DNA of 64,000 nt from Rhyacophila brunnea (lineage: Eukaryota; Arthropoda; Insecta; Trichoptera; Rhyacophilidae). Every line of letters begins with the position of its first letter. Position 1 is the first letter of the stretch. The stretch is from NCBI GenBank assembly GCA_022495005.1, contig JAGYXB010001055.1, positions 1-64,000 of the forward strand. The letters are read 5' to 3'. A program made the position numbers and the translations under genes. Below are positions 56,108-64,000 of this stretch, in pieces. The notes under the pieces are model-generated. The model worked only from the letters and a program-made list of their open reading frames with translations, made no database searches and was not told where the DNA came from.

Positions 56108-57499
56108 GGGGGGACATGCTCGTCGAAGGTCAAAATTGAGTTTTTATTGTATATTCAAACCATGATCCTGGACACTCCTTAAACGTTGTAGACGATCTAT
56201 TTATATACTTTTGAAGCCTTATTATCCTTTATAGTTATTTTAAACATTTGATGACTGCATGAAGTATTTTTGTTAAATAACATAGTATTCTTTTAAACCT
56301 CTCGCTCTAATGTTTTAGAATATAGTCATATTTCGGTACATAACTGTGCAGTGGTATTAAGATGTTTTACATTTATTAATTTTTAAACGCATTTATAAAA
56401 CCATTAGTATAATTTATTACGAGATATTTTTTGTAAAATATTCACGATAAAAATTATATTGATAATCTCTGTGATCCCAAATTTGACAAGAATTAGGCAT
56501 TTTATTATTCAAAAAATCGGCAAGATTAACACATTTGAAGATGATTTTAAAGATATTTATTATAAACTATGTCTTTGATCATTCAAGTGTGATAAACATC
56601 TTATGAATAATGATTGCTTTATAATAATTATTGACTTAAGAATAAGGTAGTGTTTTTTTGAAATACGCCATTTCTTTTGTCATTCCCCAGTGGTTAAGCT
56701 ACAACATACGGCCGTAGCCATAAATTGACAAACTATAATTGAAGTAAAGAGTAAAATGATATTGACGCGCGTGTTTGAACATGTACCGTTTGAAAAAAAA
56801 TAAAAAAAAATTCGGTTAGGTACATGTTCAAACACGCACGTTAACATAATTTTACTCCCTACTTTAATTATAGTTTGTCATTTTATGGCTACGGCCGTAT
56901 GTTGTAGCTTAAGCACTAGGGAATGACAAAAGAAATGGCGTATTTCAAAAAAACACTACCTTATTCTTAGGTCAATAATTATTATAAAGCAATCATTATT
57001 CATAAGATTTTTATCACACTTGAATTGTCAAAGACATAGCTTATAATAAATATCTTTAGAATCATCTTCAAAATGTGTTAATCTTGCCGATTTTTTGAAT
57101 AATAAAATGCCTAATTCTTGTCAAATTTGGGATCACAGAGATTATCAATATAATTTTTTATCGTGAATATTTTACAAAAATTATCTCGTAATAAATTATA
57201 CCAATGGTTTTATAAATGCGTTTAAAAATTAATAAATGTAAAAAATTTTAACACCACTGCACAGTTATGTACCGAAATATGGCTATATTCTAAAAACATT
57301 AGAGCGAGAGGTTTAAAAGAATACTATTTTATGTAACAAAAATACTTTATGCAGTCATCAAATGTTTAAAATAACTATAAAGGATAATAAGGCTTCAAAA
57401 TTATAAATAGATTATCTACAACGTTTAAGGAGTGTCCAGGATCATGGTTTGAAAATACAATAAAAACTCAATTTTGACCTTCGACGAGCATGTCCCCCC
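56108..57499. mobile_element. TTAA-type 1.39-kb palindromic element (family F), copy 3
   Basis: Starts GGGGGGACATGCTCGTCG and ends CGACGAGCATGTCCCCCC, with TTAA directly outside both ends (56104-56107, 57500-57503). The two arms, about 690 bp each, are near-identical reverse complements around an A-rich centre near 56800. TTAA duplication fits piggyBac or Kolobok transposases; no coding sequence allows a choice. Arm identity implies recent formation or gene conversion. Confidence 0.9.
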
Positions 57500-57579
57500 T
57501 TAAAACTAATAATTCAAATATTTCATTCGCATAAAAAATACGAAGATAATTATTTTCTACTAAGTAGGTATATGTTTAA

Positions 57580-58015
57580 GGGGGGACATGCTCAGCGTAG
57601 GTCAAAATGGAGCTTTTATTGCATTTTCAAAGCATGATCCTGGACATTCCTTAAACGTTGTAAATAATCTATTTATATAATTTTGAAGCCTTGTTATCCT
57701 TTATAGTTATTTTAGACATTTGATGACTGCATAAAGTATTTTTATTACATAAAAAAGTATTCTGTACCGTTTAAAAAAAATGTTAGGTACATGTTCAAAC
57801 ACGCGCGTTAACATCATTTTGGAGGTTTAAAAGAATACTAATTTATGTAATAAAAATACTTTATGCAGTCATCAAATGTTTAAAATAAATATAAAGGATT
57901 ATAAGGCTTCAAAATTATTTAAATAGATTATCTACAACGTATAAGGAATGTCCAGGATCATGCTTTGAAAATGCAATAAAAGCTCGATTTTGACCTACGC
58001 TGAGCATGTCCGCCC
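57580..58015. mobile_element. TTAA-type element (family F), copy 4, internally deleted (436 bp)
   Basis: Starts GGGGGGACATGCTCAGCG, ends CGCTGAGCATGTCCGCCC, TTAA outside both (57576-57579, 58016-58019). Terminal arms of about 180 bp remain, joined through a short central piece (TTAGGTACATGTTCAAACAC). It lies only 80 bp from copy 3. Confidence 0.88.
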
Positions 58016-58077
58016 TTAAGTTAAGTTAAAGTTATGCATAATTAAAACAAGTCACACTACAATATTATTCGTAATAT

Positions 58078-58150
58078 TTATAATATTAATACTATCGACC
58101 GAAGGTACGTGATGGAATTTGAATTTAAATTCTAATGGATTTATAATTAT
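58078..58150 (+). repeat. Fragment of retroelement end (family H)
   Basis: ATACTATCGACCGAAGGTAC, GTGATGGAATTTGAATTTAA, ATTCTAATGGATTTA matches 12670-12735 (ACTATCGATCGAAGGTACTT, GACGGATTTTGAATTTAA). Fragment only, without the hammerhead-like core. Confidence 0.55.
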
Positions 58151-58169
58151 ATTTTCTTTTTCTTCACAG

Positions 58170-58498
58170 TATTTCACGCAAAAAGTGCAGGCTATTTTCA
58201 AATATCTAGTACCTACACAATGAGTGTCCAAATTATGTTACATGACACTAAAAAGGTGCGCTTTCTGAATTCTCCCCAGAAAGTGGACAATCCTGAGCTC
58301 ACGTTCATCCAAGCGCGTCCTCAGGAACTAAAAATAAACAAATAGTTTAGATGAATAGAAAAAAATCTTCAGGACCTCATGACTGAGGATCGTGACCCGG
58401 ATGATTCGGTTATCGAACGACCTTCTCAAAGTGTGGACTTGACTCCTCTCGGTATTCTACGACACGTACGGCCTGTGGAAGACCCGTGGCGCTTATGA
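58170..58498 (+). pseudogene. Possible decayed exon, function unknown
   Basis: A pyrimidine tract TTTTCTTTTTCTTCACAG ends at 58169, a strong splice-acceptor shape. From there one frame reads FHAKSAGYFQISSTYTMSVQ, IMLHDTKKVRFLNSPQKVDN, PELTFIQARPQELKINK, then stops at 58343 and 58352, and continues in the same frame as EKNLQDLMTEDRDPDDSVIE, RPSQSVDLTPLGILRHVRPV, EDPWRL, stop at 58496. Composition is clearly richer in G+C than the flanks. I do not recognise the protein. It may be the last exon of a gene, a retropseudogene, or a decayed transposon gene. Confidence 0.3.
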
Positions 58499-59086
58499 AT
58501 TGTTGCAATCATTTGGGGCATCAAATGTTTCTGAACGACAAGACGGAAAACACAAACGGACACTAACGCATCCTACTAATTATAACCCTTAGGCCACACA
58601 CATTCGATAACCAGTTATGAATTCTAAAGGTCGCAATAACTCGTAGTTTTAGCTGGAGGCTAGGTGTTTATCTCTAGTCTCAGTCTGTTGTCTGGAGTAT
58701 GTACTCGGAAAAGTGCGAGGTAAATACGGAAATTAGTGATGCCTGCTATATTTTGTTATTTTTTGTTGTTAACCCCCGCCCATTTCCACGCCCTGAAAAA
58801 TGAATAATAAATTACTTTTTTTATATTCTTAACAACATTATCGCTTAGCGGTATAATAAGTTAAATGTAAATTGTACGTTTACGGTTGGTATTCCACACC
58901 ACAATTCACCTTAAGTGGCGTAAGCTATTTTATTATAAAAACTATGGTCATATAGTACTGAGATCAAAAAATAAAGCTTTGTTCGTGAATCATTTCACCG
59001 TGAAGTCTCGTACGTTTGTAGGTTCAAACATGTAAAATCATTTATATGCGACGCTTATTGTCGGATAGTAATGTTAATTTTTTTTC
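58499..59086. other. No gene seen
   Basis: Mixed then AT-rich; nothing recognised. Confidence 0.4.
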
Positions 59087-59327
59087 GACCATGTCCGATC
59101 CTAATAATATGATCATATTATGGGCCTCCACAGAGTAGAGGTTTGTATTACAGATTTTGTTTTTTTTTACGAGAAATGGATGTCAGCCACTTACTCAACC
59201 TATTAGGTCCATATCCTGACTCACACACAAATTGAAAAACAATATGTGTACTTGCCAGACCCACGATTCGAACCTGAGACCCACGGCGTGATAGTCCAAC
59301 GCTTAAGCCGCGCGGCACCTGTGGGTG
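59087..59327 (-). repeat. tRNA-headed SINE (family C), best-preserved copy
   Basis: On the minus strand: GTGCCGCGCGGCTTAAGCG (box A), GTGGGTCTCAGGTTCGAATC (B box), TCTGGCAAGTACACATATTG, body with GGACCTAATAGGTTGAGTAA, and tail CTGTGGAGGCCCATAATATG, ATTAGGATCGGACATGG, ending in an A-rich run. No clear TSD found. It is a near-complete reference for the family in this window. Confidence 0.78.
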
Positions 59328-59505
59328 TTTAGCAACATTAATGATTATTGATAATAATTAGTATCAAATATCTGATATATACCGATACATAAATATATTT
59401 TGTCAAGATTATAAAAATCTATACATTGAAAAATGCGTTTTTTAAAATAAGCTAATTTATTTAAATATTGTTTAGTAACTACGTGTATGTGTGTTATATA
59501 CTCAC

Positions 59506-59643
59506 ATTTTAAGCCTCTGCAAAACAAACGGCTCGTTTTACGTATTTCACTATGACTATGATATATCTCCTCTTCCAATCGATGTACCGCAAAATGCAGC
59601 TCACATACATTGCACAAACAATGTCTGTCATGACCAAACTTTC
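59506..59643 (-). other. Candidate coding exon (138 bp), low confidence
   Basis: The minus frame reads GKFGHDRHCLCNVCELHFAV, HRLEEEIYHSHSEIRKTSRL, FCRGLK. It ends at GTGAGTATAT, a consensus 5' splice site, and starts after a TTTTGAAG acceptor-like position with a weak pyrimidine tract, giving 46 codons. It has Cys/His residues (HCLCNVCELH) and a charged segment. I do not recognise the family, and chance is quite possible. Confidence 0.25.
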
Positions 59644-59792
59644 CTTCAAAATTAATATAATGGAAATATTGGACCAAAATCGGTTTATTTTACAGTGGTG
59701 GTAGTAGGATTTATTCACTATAAGATGAATCCTGATTTAATTCCTATATAAAAAGAAGGCTGCTATATTAATCATATTAATTCTAAACAGGG

Positions 59793-59880
59793 ATTGAAAT
59801 GAACAGGAGCAGACCAAAACGCAGCTCCGGTTTATGAAATCTTCAAAACTATCAGTCCGTGTCGTGAATTAAAGAAAATA
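59793..59880 (+). repeat. Short dispersed repeat N, copy 2
   Basis: GAAATGAACAGGAGCAGACC, CTCCGGTTTATGAAATCTTC, ACTATCAGTCCGTGTC resembles 22973-23043. Preceded by CAGGGATT, which may be a hAT-like end. Too short to classify. Confidence 0.35.
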
Positions 59881-60518
59881 ATTTTAAATCATGTAGGTAC
59901 ATTTCATATTCTTTCTTATAGTTGAATACGAAACGCACGGTAGATATATTTATACTTAAAAAATATCTAACACATTTTGATATTTTCGGAAAATTATTTA
60001 GAACTGATTCTAAACCAAAACTGATGACATCAACGCTGGTTAAAAATGAACTTATTTATTTTCGGAGCAGCCAATTGAAACTTTTCCCTTCATATTCAAA
60101 TTCTAACATTTTTTTAACTCTTCTGTTCTGACAAATGAACAACATACTTCCAAATTTTATATACAGTTTGTGAAACAAAAGTTATAGTACAAATACGCGT
60201 AGTTGGTTGGCAGCACTGGGTCATCAAAATCAAAATCAAATTTTTTCATGAAAAACAACCCTTTAAAATGGTTTGCATATCACTACGTACATATAACATG
60301 GTTTGGGAAACCATTTATATATTACGAATAAACTAAATATTCCTTACATAAACCCAATTGTAAGCCCTACACAGTTTCTATAAGGACGCTTGTTGTTTAC
60401 TACTTTAGTTGTCAATGCTCTGAAGTCTAAATAAAACAAAAATTTGATTCAAATATCACTGAAAATACATTTGCCAACAAAACTACGTTATTGCGATATT
60501 AAAACGGATTGAGTATAA
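59881..60518. other. No gene seen
   Basis: AT-rich. ATCAAAATCAAAATCAAATT near 60225 resembles the simple tail of some non-LTR elements. Confidence 0.4.
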
Positions 60519-60830
60519 GTAAGACATTTAAATCATTTTATTATTAAATATCGCAGACTCTGGCAATACGTTATATTATATGACCACCAAGATGTTGAAC
60601 ACATCCTCTGGGATTGCCCGATTATAGAATTAGAACGAGTGGAGCTGTTTGCCAGGGTCCGTCCTCACACGGGCTCAATTGGTCATGGAGATCTGGTAGC
60701 AACCGAGGCCAACTTTGCGGCATTTGCGAAATTTGCAGCGTCGTATGGGGAGCGGGATAGTCCCGACTCTTCTGTAGACTCATCCATTTCAATTCGTGAC
60801 ACTCAGTATGCGGGTACACAAAGCGCCTAA
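60519..60830 (+). pseudogene. LINE C-terminal fragment (open 103 codons)
   Basis: The frame reads KYRRLWQYVILYDHQDVEHI, LWDCPIIELERVELFARVRP, GHGDLVATEANFAAFAKFAA, YGERDSPDSSVDSS and ends QYAGTQSA, stop. VEHIL.DCP...ERVEL corresponds to the conserved zinc-like/ECP segment after the RT and RNase H regions of non-LTR retrotransposons (usually ...EH.L..CP....R..L). Upstream RT is missing. Two other decayed copies are at 50182-50367 (minus) and 50573-50767. Confidence 0.65.
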
Positions 60831-63045
60831 CGTCAGCGGACAGCAGAGCCAGTCCAAAAAATAAACATTTTCTCTCTTAACTTTCTTCTTTAAGCACTAC
60901 GGTGCATGGTTGCAGCATCAGTCCCGTGCGGCTCCGTCTCGGGACGGAATGAGCACTTAAAATCACTTCTTTCAGACACGTTTAAAGCGTCATAGAAAGC
61001 GGCCGTGCATATCCACGGTTGTGCATATATGACGGGTGGTGGTGGGCACTTTAACGTATCCGACATCTCTTTCGAAATTGATGTTTGCATGAATCGATGT
61101 GATTCTATTTCAATACTGGGCACAGGTGTTCAAAAAACCTGATGCTTGTTCTTAACGGAAAACTTATGGCCACACTTTCTGGTTTATCAGTAGGTAAGTA
61201 CTTTTGCACATATTGTCTTCAATCTACAGCTGAATACAAAATATGACGTTTATGAAAATATTTTAAATGTATTAATAATTCATTATATAAATGTCTGTGT
61301 AATTTTAACAAAAAAATATTTATTCTTGGATAGTTTTTTTTGTTATTATGTTCATATTTTATTTACGGATTATGTATATTAACCTGGATTAGATTAGATA
61401 AAAGAAATATGGGTACACACTCTCTACAAAGAATGCAATAGTAAATAACTCTACATATATAGTTACATATTTTATCCAAAATTGAATACATCAAATTTAA
61501 TATTATAAGATTCATTTTATATCAAATAAATTTAAAAGCATGCACGGCAGTCCATACACGGCCGGCCATATAAAATTAGCGTGTATACAAGCTGTACTTT
61601 ACACTCACTACACTAGCACCGGTCGGTTGTTTTAAATAAATTAATATATTCTACGCAATATACTGCCATCTTTCGTAATCATGGCGACATTATTCACGAT
61701 ATCCGATATATGAGTCTTTATGATATACTTTTAATAAGTATATATTTTTATTTTTCATAGAAGTTCGTGGCCCGCCGGGTAGTATGTTTCTAATTCCTCC
61801 TGCCATTTTAAAGGGTTAATAAAATTATACTTAATTTGAAGCTGCACTATTATCAAAATATTATTTTTAAACATGCTATAACCAAAATATGAATTTATTA
61901 ACAATTTCAAATGACGACGATTGTAATATTATACCATTGTATGGTATTAAAATATTTTATATGACCGTAGAATGTTGATTTCTACGATAAGAATATTATC
62001 TTGTACATACACATATTTTCTACAAACTCGCCAGATCGTTCAAACTAAGTATTCAAATCATATAACCCAACATCTTATTATAGGGCATGTGGGTCTTTAA
62101 GTGAATGGTATGTTGACAATCTTCGTAGTAGATAATAAATAATCGCTAAAGCCCCCTCCCCTCATATCAACCTTACGTGGGACAAGGAAGGGGGTACTAG
62201 ATTGGAAAAATAACTTTTGCCTGTTAGTAGTGTTATTATAAAATAACTAAAAATAAAAATAAAATACCTACTGATACTGACCCTTAATCACACACGTCAC
62301 TGGTTAGCAATTTAACATTATATAGGTCACTGCGTTACTAGAGCCTATCAAGTAAACCGTTTTCGATACCTACATGCAATATGTAATTAATATTTTAGTT
62401 AGTTTAATACTCTGAGAGACTAAATTACTTTTGAATAAATAGGAATAGCTCATGGTTGGTTTAATCATTATGTATTATGTGACATATATCAAACACGAGC
62501 TCATTGAATATTTTGAATATAAATTGAGTTATCTGGATGATTATAATTATTTAACAGCTAATAATGTTTATTATAGTGAACGATACATCAGGATAGGATA
62601 AGCAGGACATAGTAAGTTTATGTAGTTTTTAAACATTTTCGTTTCACGACGGCACGGCCTTAGTTCACGACGCCCTAAAAAATCTCCACTCGGAATAAAA
62701 TTCGGGAGCGATTTTTAGTTTTTGGACTGCCAATAATTATTGAATGTTTCCCTTTTTAAAGCTTTTTTGAATTACTGATTGAAAGACCTATATTACTCTC
62801 GAAGAAGAACTTCTTGTTCACGTATTAAAACTGTGAACTAACAATCCCCTCCAGTGCAGCTAATCTCACATCCGTTTTCAAATGAAGAACGCCCCCAAAT
62901 TTATCATTTCATTGTACGCTCCCATGGTGTACGGATAATTTACGTAATTTGAAGCTTTTTATAATAAAACTTTGTCTCAAACGATCAGGAGTGATGTAAA
63001 ATTATCATTAGTAAACTTTTAGTTTATTGCGAAGAAGGAAAGTAG
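60831..63045. other. No gene seen
   Basis: A less AT-rich patch at about 60890-61130 holds a 77-codon minus frame without motif. The rest is AT-rich with no repeat ends recognised. Confidence 0.4.
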
Positions 63046-63420
63046 TCGCATCTAAACCAAGAGATGTCACGGAGACTTGAAGCTTTCGAGATGTGACTGT
63101 ATATACGCATCGTCAAAATTCCTTGGACTGACCGGGTGACAAATTTTGAAGTTCTCAATCGAATGGGGAAGAACCGAGAAGTTCTACGTAGTATCAAAAC
63201 CAGGAAACTGCGGTACCTCGGCCACATTATGAGAAGACAAAAGTACAACATTCCCCAACTTCTCATTCAAGGAAAGATCAATGGTAACCGTAGCAGAGGA
63301 CGGCGCTGCATTTCGTGGCTTAAGAACCTCCGTGAGTGGTACGAGTTCAGCTCCACTGAACTGTTCCGGGTAGCAGATGATAAATCTAAGATCGCCTTCA
63401 TAGCGGCTGACCTCCGCTAG
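63046..63420 (+). pseudogene. RTE-type LINE C-terminus, one internal stop
   Basis: The frame reads SHLNQEMSRRLEAFEM*LYI, RIVKIPWTDRVTNFEVLNRM, GKNREVLRSIKTRKLRYLGH, IMRRQKYNIPQLLIQGKING, NRSRGRRCISWLKNLREW. RRLEAFEMW.YRR.LKI.WTDRVTN.EVL.RM, then KLRYLGHIMR...Y...LIQGKI.G.R..GRR..SWL.NLR.W, is typical of the C-terminus of RTE/BovB-like endonuclease-reverse transcriptases. The expected Trp at 63094 is a TGA stop. No RT core lies upstream, indicating 5' truncation. Confidence 0.75.
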
Positions 63421-64000
63421 GGGATGGCACAATAATAAGAATGGGAACGAAGTTCCAATTTGTACTGCAATATTACAATACGAAATATAAACATATAGGG
63501 TAGATATTGAATCAATAAATGTATTAGCATAAACCATAATATTTTCCCACTAAATCATGCAATATAATATGAGTGCAATGCAGTTTATGATCCTATATTA
63601 CCAAAAGTTGAGAGATCAACATTTTTATACACCTGAAACTGCTAACATAAATAAATGTTGATCTTCAAACTTACAGTTACGTACAGCAGTATATGCCAAT
63701 TCAAAAGTTTAACCCTTGTCTACCGGTATTGATAGAACGTAATTTCTCCAAATAATAATCCTTCCCAAGGCTCCATCGTTATATTCCGAGTAAGTGCTAG
63801 TTTTACATTTTACCAACTATCGTTCTCAAAAGGATTTCTGCTTACTGAAGTGATAAACATACCAAGAACAACAAATAGTCATTCCACAAATATTTTAAGT
63901 TCACTTTTCTGATGAGTTTAACATTTTAAATAATATGTACTTCTGTCTATGTACTTTAGGCATTATTTTATACTTATATCTTTCCGCCAAAAATTGACAG
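63421..64000. other. No gene seen
   Basis: AT-rich 3' flank of the RTE fragment; nothing recognised. Confidence 0.45.

Noticed and set aside
63184..63537. 117-codon minus-strand frame
   Set aside because: It is the antisense shadow of the RTE C-terminal frame.
1..64000. CRISPR array, bacterial operons, prophage or integrated virus
   Set aside because: No regularly spaced repeats, no bacterial gene organisation, and no viral capsid or polymerase-like frames were seen.

Overview
This is A+T-rich eukaryotic nuclear DNA, most probably from an insect. The pointers are abundant TAGGTACCTA-type motifs, AATATTAT-type strings, a short degenerate CCTAA-like run (the insect telomere unit is TTAGG) and repeat classes typical of insect genomes. 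The low-complexity style recalls Sternorrhyncha such as aphids, but I cannot fix the order from sequence alone. There are no operons, rRNA genes, CRISPR arrays or functional tRNA genes, and no intact host gene. The window reads as a gene desert or a very large intron filled with decayed and recent transposable elements.

The best-supported content is mobile DNA with visible ends. (1) A hAT-type MITE family has TIRs starting TAGGGATTGCAATACCGG (10449-11120, 23630-24326, 27823-28803, 46956-47634); three copies have perfect 8-bp target-site duplications and one has a 7/8 match. (2) Other hAT elements lie at 5392-5781, 32899-33218, 44769-45586, 48040-48648 and 50928-52399. Those at 44769 and 50928 still hold pieces of transposase, and another transposase piece sits at 28808-29108. 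(3) Three ~340-bp foldback elements with 3-bp TTA/TAA duplications are at 21892, 42276 and 53947. (4) A TTAA-flanked family lies at 24600, 41609, 56108 and 57580; the third copy is a 1.39-kb near-perfect palindrome. (5) An internally deleted Helitron spans 13786-15646 with both termini and a frameshifted Rep N-terminus. (6) A pogo/Tigger-like element (51814-52329) is nested in the hAT at 50928. (7) A five-copy TTACAA-ended family lies at 6914, 16239, 26554, 31437 and 36461.

Retroelements are present mainly as 3' ends. Nine 5'-truncated non-LTR (LINE) C-terminal fragments are visible; the one at 33901-34258 has a perfect 15-bp TSD and an unbroken reading frame. At least three tRNA-headed SINE-like families occur. 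One SINE at 27883-28111 inserted into a hAT MITE and made an 11-bp duplication. Hammerhead-ribozyme-like motifs sit in retroelement terminal fragments at 12765-12794 (minus) and 13168-13197 (plus), with weaker relatives at 1452, 22393 and 33660.

Two short stretches might be host-coding or decayed exons: 58170-58498 (plus), behind a strong splice-acceptor-like tract, and 59506-59643 (minus), ending at a consensus donor. Both are low confidence. Everything else over 300 bases without an entry is AT-rich DNA in which I see no gene. No previously undescribed biological system is demonstrated; the points most worth checking are the ribozyme-like terminal fragments, the large TTAA palindrome and the layered nested insertions.
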